From assembly GCA_020465985.1 (NCBI GenBank), contig JAANYP010000397.1:356298-420297 (forward strand): a DNA stretch of 64,000 nucleotides. The letters are read 5' to 3'. The DNA comes from Centrapalus pauciflorus (lineage: Eukaryota; Streptophyta; Magnoliopsida; Asterales; Asteraceae). The notes beneath the pieces were generated by a model. The model was given only the letters and a program-made list of their open reading frames with translations, ran no database searches and had not been told where the DNA came from. This document shows, one piece after another, positions 1 through 10,800 of the stretch; the first letter of the stretch is position 1, and every line of letters starts with the position of its first letter. Both the position numbers and the translations under genes were made by a program.

Positions 1-515
1 AACACGGAGACTATTAGACGCTGAACGAACGACACACGAACGATCCTACGTACTAATTCTCTCCGAAACGGGACTCACCTAGCTGATAAACTCGAGATCG
101 CCTTTTGCTTAATTCCTCACGAATTCTGCTAAAAGTCTCTTAATGATTCGAGTCTATCCCTAATTATAGACCCTGATTCGAGTCTGTTGTGGGCCAACCT
201 CGAATCTGGTCTAAGGCCCATTCGAATCTGTCCATCTGACAGATTCGAATCTAACCTATATTCGAATCTATGGTCTCATTCGAATCTATCTCAGATTCGA
301 AGTATCCCCTTAAGAAATTCGAATCTAGCCTTTTACATAAACAACTAAGTGTTTGAAACTTATGATATTACCTTATGACTGATTTTATCTTTGAGCTTTA
401 TGTTTGAACTTCTTGTAATACGTTACATCAAGTTCAAACATACAAACAATGATAAAAATCAATCATACATAATATATATATACCAAACATATGCTAAATC
501 ACAATGTAAGACAAC
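1..515. repeat. Copia-derived non-coding flank rich in TTCGAATCT motifs
   Basis: No coding region is supported. From about 140 to 340 the near-palindromic motif attcgaatct (and gattcgagtct variants) recurs about eleven times at irregular spacing. This resembles the aactcgaat motif of the leader at 1434-2100, so the stretch probably belongs to the same minus-strand copia element, downstream of its coding part. The expected left LTR is not recognisable here and may lie outside the window. Confidence 0.4.
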
Positions 516-1322
516 TTAGACTGCTATCGTCACACGGGATGTACCAACAAAAGCGACCGAATCCTTTGAATAGCCGATGAATATACCTTCATCTGCCTTT
601 TGATTAAACTTTTCAAGGTTGTCTCTGTCGTTTAGAATAAAGCACCTGCATCCAAAGACATGGAAAAATTTAATATTAGGTATTCTCTTATTTATTAATT
701 CATAAGGAGTCTTTCCGAATCTTTTATTAATGATTGAACGATTCTGTGTGAAATAAGCTGTTGCAACTGCTTCGGCCCATAAGAATAACGGTATATTGGA
801 CTTTGTCACTCCATTTCTTTTCATTTCACTTACCAAACTCACAAACCTCAGGTAAGTGTTTTCCAGTAGTTCTCCTTCACGAGCTCTAAAATTTTCAAAT
901 GTCATCAGGCAGTTTCTAGCTCTGTTAGTTGCAGCTCTATCGGATCCCCTCATAAGTTTACACACTTCATCCCATATGAATTTGACAGTTTTTGTGTTTG
1001 TGAGACATGTGTAAATATCATTGGGGATTGAGATCAGTAATAATTTCCTGGCAGTTTTATCCCCTAATTTTCTTTTCTTTTGTGCTTCAGTCAAGTTAGT
1101 AACCTCAACTGTCCTTGGTCGAATCGGGGGATTACCGGTGCGTACTCCAGGGATTGTTTCCGTGAATGTAGCTGGTCCTTCTGTTAAGGATTTCAACATT
1201 TCTTCGGACAGATCATGAAAGCTTATGAATTCTAGAAACCTTTTCCTCCATTGGACGTATTCTCCCCTGTAAAGAATTGGGGGTTTGGTTTCTGATCCCA
1301 TTGCTAGAGCGTCCTTTGACAT
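516..1322 (-). pseudogene. Copia gag-integrase in-frame fusion ORF
   Basis: The reading frame opens at 1433, but the likely start is the ATG at 1322, followed by a copia gag N-terminus (UBN2/DUF4219-like) with the phrases PPILYRGEYVQWRKRF and FIWDEVCKLMRGSDRAATNR. About 195 residues in, after VSEMKRNGVTKSNIP, the text switches without a frame break to the C-terminal part of a copia integrase: LWAEAVATAYFTQNRS, FGKTPYELI, FHVFGCRCFILN and KADEGIFIGYS. The middle of gag, the zinc knuckle, protease, the integrase catalytic core, RT and RNase H are missing. The fusion point is seen directly; the mechanism (internal deletion by template switching or recombination) is inferred. It cannot encode a working polyprotein, but the ORF is open over its whole length. 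Confidence 0.75.
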
Positions 1323-1433
1323 TGTGACTGATATTTTGAAAACTGTCCAAGATCTGATGAACTTTAATTGAAATTGAAATTGTTGATCAACAGTTGAAAG
1401 TTGATCAACCTTTGAAACAAAGATTAGAATCAA

Positions 1434-2480
1434 ATGATCAACTCGAATCTATAACAAAGTAACTTGTTAGTAGCAATAATCAACTCGAATCAAACACTGA
1501 TTAGACTTGAATGATGTTTTGTAAAACTCGAATGATGTGTTGCAAAACTCGAATGATGTGTAGTAAAACTCGAATAATGTTTGTATGAAACTCAAATGAT
1601 GTTTGTATGAAACTCGAATTAAATTGGGTGAAACTCGAATTACTCTTCTGTAAAACTCGAATATACTTGTGTAAAACTCGAATGAGCTTTTTGTAAAACT
1701 CGATTTAAGTTTCTGAAAAAAAAAAATTCGAATAAAGTTCCTGACAAACTCGAATCAAATGTTTATGAAACTCGAATTGAATTGAGATTCAACTCGATTG
1801 GTTAGTCAAATCAACTCGAATCAAAAGAAAATTAACTCGATTGATTGATCAAGTCAACTCGAGTGGTTAATCAAGTCAACTCGATTGATTTATCAAGTCA
1901 ACTCGAATCAAAAGAGAATTAACTCGATTGATTGATCAAGTCAACTCGATTCACTTGTTGACAACTCGATTGACACTTGTTGTCAACTCGATTGACACTT
2001 TTTGTTAACTCGATTGACACTGTTGTCAACTCGATTTACAAAGGCATTCAACTCGAATTGCACATAAGCTATGTGTATTTCGAGTTTCTTAGTTTTTTAG
2101 ATTATTCAAGTCTGAAATTCAAATTAATTCGAAAAATTTAGCCATTTTCACTCAAATTGAAATCGAAGGTGAGGATTATGATTACAAACACTTTTTGTGA
2201 AACAGTTTTGTCCAAAAATAGATCTAGACTTGACTTTTTCAATAGAACAGTGAAAAACTTTGGGTTTTTCAAATTTTCATAAAAATCACTAGATCTTTTG
2301 ATGTGTTTGATGAATCAAAACAAGTTTGTAGTCAATTGAATCGATTACTGATACTCTTCCTTCGATCCAAATTTCAGAGTGTATGATCAACAGATTAAAA
2401 ACCCTTGATGATTTTAGGGTTGTCGAAGAAAAAAAATTATGAACAGTTGGAAAATTTCAATTTCAGATTCAAAGATTCAC
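1434..2480 (-). repeat. Copia leader with degenerate AACTCGAAT tandem repeats
   Basis: Between the gag start and the primer-binding site lies a region with no ORF. From about 1438 to 2070 the motif aaactcgaat or aactcgattg recurs roughly every 20-26 bases, some 30 times, with diverged spacers such as gatgtgttgt, gtttgtatga and gatcaagtca. On the element's own strand it reads ATTCGAGTTT. The rest (2100-2480) is AT-rich and unremarkable. Confidence 0.6.
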
Positions 2481-2488
2481 CCCTAGAA

Positions 2489-2500
2489 GCTCTGATACCA
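2489..2500 (-). other. Primer-binding site, tRNA-iMet type (copia)
   Basis: The plus-strand text gctctgatacca is the complement of TGGTATCAGAGC, the classic initiator-Met tRNA primer site of plant LTR retrotransposons. It sits two bases inside the LTR edge at 2503 and fixes the element's orientation as minus. Confidence 0.9.
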
Positions 2501-2502
2501 AT

Positions 2503-2833
2503 TGTGATTTACAGTTTCTTATCAATCAAACTACAATTCAATAATCAAGGACAATAATAGGAATCAAAACTAACCAAATGATTATATTGCAGATTGTCGA
2601 TTACAAAAATGATGAAATGGATTCTTCGTGAACAGTATGTTTTCTCTGAAATCTATGCTTGCCAAAATAACTGTCAGAGATCTATCTATTTTGAAAGTCA
2701 AACTTTCTATTTATATACAATTACACAACTATTAACTAATTACAAAACAGACCCTCTACTTTGCATTCCATCAACTAAAATACATTCCAACAAAACATAT
2801 ATATTACAACACATAAAATTTAATACAAATGCA
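2503..2833 (-). repeat. Copia 5' LTR
   Basis: Starts with tg directly beside the primer-binding site and ends with ca at 2833, where the sequence changes to MULE coding sequence. Length is about 331 bases, typical of a small copia LTR. The outer edge rests only on the terminal CA and on where MULE homology stops; no second LTR is in the window to compare with. Confidence 0.6.
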
Positions 2834-3375
2834 TAGTAGAACACTTCTGAAAAGTTGGTTGCGAATTTTGGCATGTTGTCCGATTGTGACCTGGTTGATG
2901 TCAAATCTCACATCTTCGAATATGTCTTTCTTCGGGATCTCGACTATCCATCTCCTTACGTATTCGGCGACCACGTCTTCTCCCCCTTACTGTTGTGAAT
3001 CTAGTTCTATCTTCTTTTAATCTCCATCCAGGTTCTGTCCATAATTCCTTGTGTTTTTAGTGGTTGAAAGTTACTCTTGTATTGTTTTCAATACGTATGA
3101 GTCGTGTAGTCGTCATGGACAATGGTATCCAAAGAAGCACCTTTTTGTCTACATACAAGTTATTGCATGTGAGCATGGAAACCTATTCATCTGCCATTTT
3201 TCACATGTGCATGTACGACATAAAAACTCAATGGTATAATAATTCCCCCCTGTCATTTGTCGTCAACTTTGAGACCACCTTGTACATACCCCGTGCACAA
3301 TTAAACTCAATGATTGTGTGTTCTAGTGTGTGTCGTTCACGAAGCGTGAACAAATGCCACATTCTTGGTGGTAAC
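2834..3375 (-). pseudogene. MULE (MuDR-type) transposase, C-terminal part
   Basis: Minus-strand translation in shifting frames gives the C-terminal end of a Mutator-like transposase. In order it shows the post-catalytic helix region (PPRMWHLFTLRERHTLEH, GMYKVVSK), a SWIM zinc finger (TCTCEKWQMNRFPCSHAITC, near 3160-3225), the basic tail (LWTEPGWRLKEDRTRF, RGRRRGRRIRKEMD, near 2940-3030) and a CCHC-like knuckle (HQPGHNRTTC, near 2865-2915). At least one frameshift follows the helix region and stops interrupt the tail. Its N-terminal part is at 24393-26514: the two halves join in one frame if element C (3376-24392) and one copy of the 5-base duplication GTAAC are removed. The far C-terminus runs into the copia LTR at 2833. 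Confidence 0.85.
3371..3375. other. Target-site duplication GTAAC, left copy (element C)
   Basis: GTAAC at 3371-3375 and GTAAC at 24393-24397 flank element C exactly outside its TG and CA termini. The MULE reading frame continues across once one copy is removed. Confidence 0.9.
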
Positions 3376-3941
3376 TGACGAGCCGTCATTGTGGCCTGTA
3401 GAAATAACCTTAAATCTAACTATTAGCTTAGAGAAGTAAGGGTCGAATCCGCAGGGAGTGCGTACGTGAATTAAGGTTAAATAGCTAGCTTCTTTAGTTT
3501 AATAAAAGCAATTAAATCATGAATTGAGTGATTTGTTTGGGAATAATGATTACGACTGAATTAAATCGTGAATTGAGTGAAATCAGCTGCCTTCGACCTC
3601 TAATTATGGAGGGAGTGAAATTTAGGTTTTTGGACTAAAAAACGCATCTGCTGAGAATTTACGCCGCACCAGCGTAGGCCTGCGCCCCCCTACGCTGGGT
3701 GTATGGCCTGGGCTGCGCTGGAAGTGCTCCCAAACTTTGAAATCTTCTGTTTTGCAGCGTAGGGTGTTGCAGGTCTGCGCCTCCACCGGCTTGGTTCGTG
3801 CTGAATTTTCTGGAGCTGCTTCCATTTGACCTATTGACCTTGAAACACAATTTTGGAGTAATAATATAGAAGTTACGAAGCATCGGTGCTTAAAATGAGC
3901 CTTAAATGATACCGAAAACACATAAAATTATAGTCCTATCA
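3376..3941 (-). repeat. Element C 3' LTR (left)
   Basis: 566 bases from tgacgagccgtca to tagtcctatca. The inner half, from about 3580 with the GC-rich stretch at 3650-3730, aligns clearly with 24025-24392. The outer 200 bases do not align with the right copy, so one LTR has been rearranged. Confidence 0.75.
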
Positions 3942-3953
3942 AACCTCCCCAAC
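3942..3953 (-). other. Element C polypurine tract
   Basis: On the minus strand the bases read GTTGGGGAGGTT immediately before the LTR's TG, which is the expected place of the plus-strand primer of an LTR retrotransposon. Confidence 0.75.
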
Positions 3954-4131
3954 TTAACTCTTGGTCGTCCCCGAACAAGCCTTTAGAATCAGAACTAACT
4001 ATGTACCAGACATATACTAGCAGTGTGTCTAGAAATTCTAAGTTAAGCTAGCCTTCGCAATAACGCGTTATAACTTTTATTAAGAAAAGACATTTTCAGT
4101 TAAAATATATTTTCCTTAGAATTTATATAAT
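3954..4131 (-). other. Element C 3' internal remnant
   Basis: Non-coding. It contains gacgaccaagagtta on the minus strand just upstream of the polypurine tract, a phrase often found at the 3' end of TAT-type internal regions. It is cut at 4137 by element B and continues at 21449. Confidence 0.6.
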
Positions 4132-4136
4132 GTATC
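4132..4136. other. Target-site duplication GTATC, left copy (element B)
   Basis: GTATC at 4132-4136 is repeated at 21444-21448, exactly outside element B's ends. Confidence 0.9.
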
Positions 4137-5832
4137 TATAACATCCTAAGAATTTAAAATAATGTAATTGAGGTTAATTAGTTTGAATTTTTGAGTTTGA
4201 TATAATTATATTGGATTATGAATTTGAATTAATTTTAAAAGTTGGTTGCTTTATTCAGAAATTGTGAAATTTCAACTTACATAAGTGAAAATAATTATTA
4301 ATAAATGTTGGTGGTGAAATTTTAAAGTAAAAAACTGAATTTAAAGGAAATCAGATAAATGAGGGACTGAATGTGTCATGAACCGAAAGTGTGGAATAAA
4401 AAGATGGAAAGACTTTATTTTGGTCATTTCTCATTCAAGCTCTCACTCTCTCTCGGCTCTCTCTCATCTTCAATTCAAGATCAACAAATTCGTGGAATTT
4501 GAAGCTGGAAATCTGGATTCAGATTGTTAGGGAGGAACTAAAACATCTACAAGCAACAATTTAAGGTAAATAATTCGTAAACTGGTCGAAATTTAAGGGT
4601 TTTTGGTTCGGTTTTGATAAAGCCCGAATAATAGATTTGGAGTTACAGTTGTTGTTGCATGTATGATTTTCTTGTGGAGATGTTTAAATCGAGTGTTTGG
4701 GATGATGAATACCGAATTTCAGCTTCTAATTCAAGCTTAAAGTTTGAATTTGAGGATTTAGTGTGTGTATTTAGTGTGTGTGTCGATGGGTGGTATAAAA
4801 ATGGCCAAAAAGTGTTCAATTTGGTACTAAATCTGTTAATATTGGTGTTAAAAGTGTTGAAATTGAATATATTTGAGTTGGCATTAATAGTTTCATGCAT
4901 TGAACTAGTACAAAAATGATTGATTTAAATATGGAAAATGACAAAACTGCACAAGCATGAACACGGACGGTCCGAATTCGGATCTTACATGAACTCGGAT
5001 TTGGTCCGAACTCGGATGAGATCCGGACTTCAGATATACAAAAGCAGAAAAATAAATTCCAAATGTCGAATTCGGTCTGGGTCCGAAAAGCAGGGTCCGA
5101 ACTTGTATATGGACCGAACTAGGATGTAGTCCGAATTTGGGTTAGGGTCCGAATTCGGGTTGGGGTCCGAATTCGGCTTTGGATCCGAATTTCGGGTCAT
5201 CTATTATAAAACTAATAAATTTTAAGTTTTATGAAATTAAACAACTATTGACATGATGTTGTGTTACAACTGACTTAACAGGTCTCTTGTGGTGTTGTTT
5301 AACCCACAGTAGGGTACTTTGTGGATCGGTTGAAAGCCCGAGGAGAAATAAAATTAACTAATGCACCCACTGTGAGTACATATGATTTCACATGTTTATA
5401 TCTGCTTTATGTTAGCTATTACCTACTGAGACATGTTGTTTCACTTTCATTTGGAATTCTACTAATTTGCGTACATTTAGATGCACATTGTTGCTTGTTG
5501 CATGTCCGTTTCTTTGTTGTGCATCTTTCGATGGACCGGTGGGTCGCATCTGTATTCCGATGTTATTGCGCTATATGACCCGGAGCTGATCCTTCCGAGG
5601 TTTTGGTAGGCAGTAAGTCATCCCCGATGTTATGCCTGTCTCAGATGGTTGGTTTAATGCCGAGCTTTGGGCTTGAAGGAGCTGCGACTCTTGTTCCGTA
5701 CTTGGTGTACGAAGAGAGTATACGACGTGTCGTCGGTATTACTCTTGGGAGGCTTCATAAAGATTTATAGAATGCGTAAATCTGTGTATTCACTAAGCTT
5801 TGCTTACCCCTCAGTTGTTGACATATTTACAG
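4137..5832 (+). repeat. Element B 5' LTR, first part
   Basis: Matches the intact 3' LTR at 19402 onwards almost to its end. It begins tataacatcc where the other copy has tgtaacatcc, so the terminal TG is mutated. It contains a pyrimidine-rich stretch followed by an exon-like leader (4430-4570), an array of tccgaattcgg motifs (4968-5195) and a hairpin cluster (5636-5745). Interrupted at 5832 by element A. Confidence 0.9.
5828..5832. other. Target-site duplication TACAG, left copy (element A)
   Basis: TACAG at 5828-5832 and 14370-14374 flank element A. The uninterrupted 3' LTR of B reads ttacaggaaaagc at this place (about 21120), confirming the empty site. Confidence 0.95.
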
Positions 5833-7652
5833 CGTAACATCCCGGATTTGAGCCTGGTACGTGGATTTAATTTATTGGCTCATTATTTTAATAATTATTG
5901 CGTGTTCCAATTAAATTCCATTTCGTGGATTTAACGTGTCAAGATTGAGTGATACGTGTCTCCGAGCTATTAATTAGCGGATTAATTATCTCCTTGAGTT
6001 CGTGGAGTTAAATGGGTCAATTTGATATTAATGTTGAAAAAGTGATATCGGGTCCGGGTTAGTGGATTCGGAGCCGGTTAAAGATGAAGACGTATATGTA
6101 TTGAGCTTCCTTATCCCTTTCTCCCTTATCTTTTTTGAGACAAAAACCCTAAGTGTGTGTATGCTCCTGTGTATTGAAGTGTTCCAGCAGCAAGAAGCTT
6201 AGCTACAAGCTAATTAAGACCTGGACTTGAAGCTAATTCCCATCATCTTCTTCTTGTTGGTGTTTTGAGAATTCAACAAGGTAAGAGCTATGAGTTTTGT
6301 GGCTAAATCTTGAGATATGTATGTGATATGTTGAAGAATTGATTTCTGTGGTTTATGGGTAGTATATATGTGAATTGTGTGTATTATGTTGCTGGAAATC
6401 GGAGGTGGGGGTTGAAAACCCCCTGGTGCAGCTATGGAGTTCGAAGAGCAGAGCCGAGAACAGGCGGCTGGTCGCGGCGCGACGCGCAAGGGGCCGCGGC
6501 GCGACGCGCAGAGGAAATTGGGCGCGGCGCGAGGTGCAGGGGCTTAGCGGCGCGAGCCGCGGCCTGCTGGGGGAAATCCGGTTTGATTCATTTGGGGAGG
6601 TTTGGGGTGATTAGTGTGTCGATTTCCTTCGGGATATTGTTGAATTGAATTGTTTGGGATTTTGAGTCTCGATAGGGATTCCGTAAAAGGGGTTTCGGGG
6701 ATCGGTTAATTATCCGGGATTGTGTCTCGGGTTTATGTTAATCGCGATAGTTATGCTTGACCTGAATTACATGGTTATTGAGTTGTGTTAACGTGGAGAA
6801 TTCGTGACGATTACAGGTTCTAGCCGATCACGTGCCGAGCCGCATTGAGAATTCCGAGTTTCGAATCAAGTTTCGGGTAATCGGTGAGTACTCGAGTTCT
6901 TTTGCAAATCGCGCGTAGTCTTTTATGAGTCGTGTATATGTGTTGTGATATATTGTGTATGAGACCGAGCTTAGTGCGCAGGTATGATCCGTTCTACCCT
7001 ATACGTGCTATATGTGTTTGAATTGCAGGTGTCCGCGATATGTGATCGCGCAGGCTGACTGTCCCTAACCAGTCACGAGTTATGAGGCTGTATATATACG
7101 GCAGTGATATTGCCAGGTCGCTCCTGTGCCTATTGAGTAGCTAACCGCTGCTGTGTGCGGCCTGTTAGCTGGGGAACGTGGTCCCCTTTTGAGCAGAGAT
7201 ACGTGTTATGCATCGAGTTGCATATATGTGACGAGATATGTGTGTTGTGTATGTTTTATGTGCTTACCTGCAGAGTCTAACCCTCGCGTACTCACGAGCT
7301 GTCCAGCTTATGTTTTCGAGTCTTCTGTGTGTCAGGCAGTCATACCGTGGGGTCACAGCCACAGCCGCAGCAGCCGAAATAGAGATTGGGACAGTTAGAG
7401 TTGCGTGTGTTGACTGTCTCGTTGATATTAGTTTTGGAACTGTTGTATCTGATCTACTTATGTATCTTAACAGTAATCAGTTATGTTTATGTATCAGTGT
7501 CAGTTTATGAGACGATGTATGACTTCGTGATAAAGTTTTAATTAGCAGTGTTTTCCGCTAATCCTGTGACATGAGTAACTTGAGATACTTGCGTTATTGC
7601 CACCTGTGTATTGTATTGACGTGGCATTTGTGTGAGAATTGTGGGTGTTACA
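5833..7652 (+). repeat. Element A 5' LTR
   Basis: From cgtaacatcccgg to gggtgttaca. A likely transcription-start area lies near 6080-6130 (AT-rich, then a pyrimidine run), followed by an unusually GC-rich block with the phrase gcggcgcgacgcgca twice (6472-6515), then five consecutive hairpins (7034-7186). Short open frames inside it are not supported as genes. Confidence 0.95.
7034..7186 (+). promoter_or_regulatory. Hairpin series in element A LTR
   Basis: Five perfect or near-perfect inverted repeats follow one another: CGCGAT/ATCGCG (7034-7050), TGACTG/CAGTCA (7056-7075), GGCA/TGCC (7100-7114), GCTAAC/GTTAGC with an inner CCGC/GCGG (7140-7169) and GGGG/CCCC (7171-7186). The same series is in the 3' LTR. 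Function unknown; see findings. Confidence 0.6.
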
Positions 7653-7655
7653 GCT

Positions 7656-7667
7656 TGGTATCAGAGC
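7656..7667 (+). other. Element A primer-binding site, tRNA-iMet type
   Basis: TGGTATCAGAGC begins three bases after the LTR's terminal CA. Confidence 0.95.
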
Positions 7668-7821
7668 TTGTGGTTTCAGTATTGAGTATCAGTGGATGCT
7701 TGTGCTCTTACCGTGTTCAGATTCGTGGGATTCTTCCCTGAGACTGAGTTTAGCGGAATTAACTGACCTAGCTTATTGTATAACGCTGGGTGATCGATCT
7801 GTTATCTTACCTTTGTGATAT

Positions 7822-10800
7822 GTGCAGGTTGTTATGGCAGATCATGGAGAGGGTTCCGGGCCTGAGAGACCAGCGGGAGATGAGTATGTCCGCCGGTCAG
7901 AGATGTTATCAGTATTGACCGAGTTCTACAGAGAGAGGGATAGAGAGAGAGAGCAGCAGCGACAGAGAGCTGATCTGCCGCCAGTTACTAGTGTTGAGAC
8001 AGTGGTTGGGGCATCTTCTTCTTCTGCTCCTCGAGGTGGGTCCTTTAAGGACTTCATGGCGGGAGCCCCACCTCAGTTCCGAGGCGGTGGTGAGCCGGGT
8101 GCGGCTATGGCTTGGGAGAGAGAGATAGAGGCCGCATTCCGCGTTGCCCATGTCGATCCTCGTGATATGGTCGGCTATGCGGCTTATCAGCTAAAGGGAG
8201 GGGCTTCACAGTGGTGGAAGTCCATTGAGTCATCCATGACTACTGCAGCAGCTTATGCTATGACATGGGATCAGTTCCGTGCTATCTTCGAGTTACAGTA
8301 TATTCCCCGGGATGAGCGCCGGGAGATGGAGCGTCGTTTCTTGCACCTCCAGCAGGGTAGCATGTCGGTTCTGCAGTATGTGGATAGATTTAACGAGTAT
8401 GCTCAGTTTGCGCCTCAGCACGTGGATACAGAGGTTCGTAAGGCCGATGCCTTTATCGATGGATTGAGATCTGATATTCGGGAGTTCGTAGGGCTTCACG
8501 ACACCCCGACGTTTGCGAGAGCCTTGGAGTTGGCTCGTGTCAGAGAGAGAGAGATTGAGAGACAGAGGGGTCAGCCTCCATCCCAGAGACAGAGGATAGG
8601 GACGTCTGAGCAGTCCCAGAGTTACTATCGAGAGCCCCAGGATTTTCAGAGAGAGAGACAGCCTGAGCAGCAGCAGGTTCAGGGGCAGGGTTCGGGATTT
8701 CGTCGAGACAGAGACAGAGGCAGAGACCTGAGGTCCAGGAGGTCTGGGCAGTACCAGGGGTCGGGGACAGCCAGTCAGAGTCAGGGGCAGACTTCCCGAT
8801 ATAGCGCTCCCAGTCAGAGTCAGAGCAGCGTGGGACAGGGGTCCCAGCCATCCGGGAGTCGGGCAGACAGTTCAGCTGGAGAGAGAGACTGTCCGAGGTG
8901 TCCCCGTCGCCATTCTGGTCCTTGTACATCAGAGCAGCCCCGTTGCTACCGCTGTGGTCAGTATGGCCATACATCTTTTACTTGTACTTCGAGGGATTCC
9001 CTGTGCTTCCGCTATGGGAGGCCAGGCCATATAGTCAGAGATTGTCCGGATGCACCGCCTGCGGTACAGGGAGCGAGTACCAGCAGTGCCAGAGCTAAGC
9101 CGTCATCTTCGAGCCGTCGAGAGTCAGCGCCTAGGGGTCGAGGTAGAATATTTCAGGCTACGGCAGAGGAGGCCCGCGAGTCTACAGACGTTGTTTCTGG
9201 TATGTACATTCTGAACGGGCTTAGTGCTCGTATATTGTTTGATTCTGGAGCAGATCGCTCATATGTGTCTGTTGTATTCTGTGCCTATTTTTCTGTGTCT
9301 GCTACTGTTTTATCTGTGCCGTTAGTCGTTGAGAGAGTAGATGGTAGTACTGCTTTAGTGAGTCGGGTATACAGAGATTGTGTCCTTGAGATAGATGCTC
9401 ACCGGTTTTCGATCGATCTACTGCCGATAGAGATTAGCAGTTTCGACGTGATAGTGGGTATGGACTGGATGACAGCCAGGCAGGTCGATATTCTTTGCGC
9501 GAAGAAGATGATCCGGATACCCATTTCAGACAGTGAGACGGTGACAGTATATGGCGAGAGGCGCCGAGGCGAGATCGGTATTGTTTCGATGGCCCAAGCT
9601 CAGAGATATGTTGCGAAGGGGTGCGAGACTTTTCTGGCTTATGTTGTTGACGCCAGATTAGAGAAGAAGACCCTAGCGGATATACCCGTAGTTCGAGAGT
9701 TCCCTGAGGTATTCCCAGGGGAGTTGCCTGGGTTACCGCCAGATCGTCAGGTCGAGTTCCGCATCGACCTTATCCCTGGAGCGGTGCCTATTGCGAAGAC
9801 GCCTTATAGGCTGGCACCTACCGAGATGAGAGAGATGATGTCACAGCTTCAGGAATTGCTTGATCGTGGATTTATCCGTCCGAGTTCGTCCCCGTGGGGA
9901 GCTCCAGTGCTGTTCGTGAAGAAGAAGGACGGTTCTATGCGGATGTGTATTGACTATCGAGAGTTGAATAAAGTGACGGTGAAGAACCGTTATCCGCTTC
10001 CGCGTTTCGACGATCTGTTTGATCAGCTACAGGGTTCGAGTTTCTTTTCGAAGATAGATCTGAGATCGGGTTATCATCAGCTGAGAGTTAGAGATGAGGA
10101 TGTGCCGAAGACTGCGTTACGGACGAGATACGGTCATTATGAGTTCCTAGTCATGCCTTTCGGACTGACTAACGCACCCGCGGCATTCATGGATCTGATG
10201 AACAGGGTGTGTAGATCTATGTTGGATCGGTTCGTGATAGTGTTCATCGACGACATCCTGATCTATTCGAGGAGTGCCGAGGACCACGAGCAGCACTTGC
10301 GAGAGGTTTTATCTGTGCTGCGAAAGGAGCGACTTTATGCGAAGTTCTCCAAGTGCGAGTTCTGGTTGCGCGAGGTCCAGTTTTTGGGGCATGTTGTGAG
10401 CGCCGAGGGTATTTCAGTGGATCCGGCGAAGATAGAGGCCGTGATGAGTTGGGAGCCGCCGAGGACCGTGCCTGAGATTCGTAGCTTTTTGGGCCTAGCC
10501 GGGTATTACCGCCGCTTCATTCAGGACTTCTCGAGGATTGCCAGGCCGTTGACGAGATTGACACGGCAGTCCGTTCCTTTCGTGTGGTCTGATGAGCAGG
10601 AGTCGGCTTTCAGAGAATTGAAATCCCGGTTATGTCAGGCACCAGTGTTAGCATTGCCCGAGGGTACAGAGGATTTTGTGGTCTACTGTGATGCGTCAGG
10701 TACCGGTTTGGGTTGTGTTCTGATGCAGCGAGGCAAGGTGATTGCGTATGCGTCGCGACAGCTGAAGACCTACGAGGAAAATCATACCGTGCATGACCTT

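Larger units (their letters stand above)
516..2833 (-). mobile_element. Ty1/copia LTR retrotransposon, internally deleted derivative
   Basis: Minus-strand copia element with, reading leftwards, a 5' LTR (2503-2833), a primer-binding site (2489-2500), a roughly 1-kb repeat-rich leader, and one short ORF that joins the start of gag to the end of integrase. Protease, most of integrase, reverse transcriptase and RNase H are absent. The right LTR edge abuts the MULE transposase reading frame, so the element seems to have inserted into, or replaced, the end of the MULE. The left LTR is not seen, so the true left boundary is uncertain and may include 1-515. Confidence 0.65.

Noticed and set aside
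140..340. TTCGAA-rich motifs as heat-shock elements driving the copia element
   Set aside because: Heat-shock elements need TTC and GAA separated by two bases; here TTC and GAA are directly adjacent.
3428..3470. Text ggtcgaatccgcaggga as part of a tRNA gene
   Set aside because: It looks like a T-arm fragment, but no cloverleaf can be formed; it is better explained as the TAT-type LTR end.
6355..6648. 97-codon and overlapping 79-codon frames in the GC-rich part of LTR A (repeated at 13072-13365)
   Set aside because: They are identical in both LTRs because the LTRs are duplicates. The GC-rich repeat keeps several frames open, and the protein text looks random.
7153..7510. Open frames over the hairpin region of LTR A
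   Set aside because: Overlapping frames with Cys-rich, non-protein-like text; the hairpins explain the sequence better.
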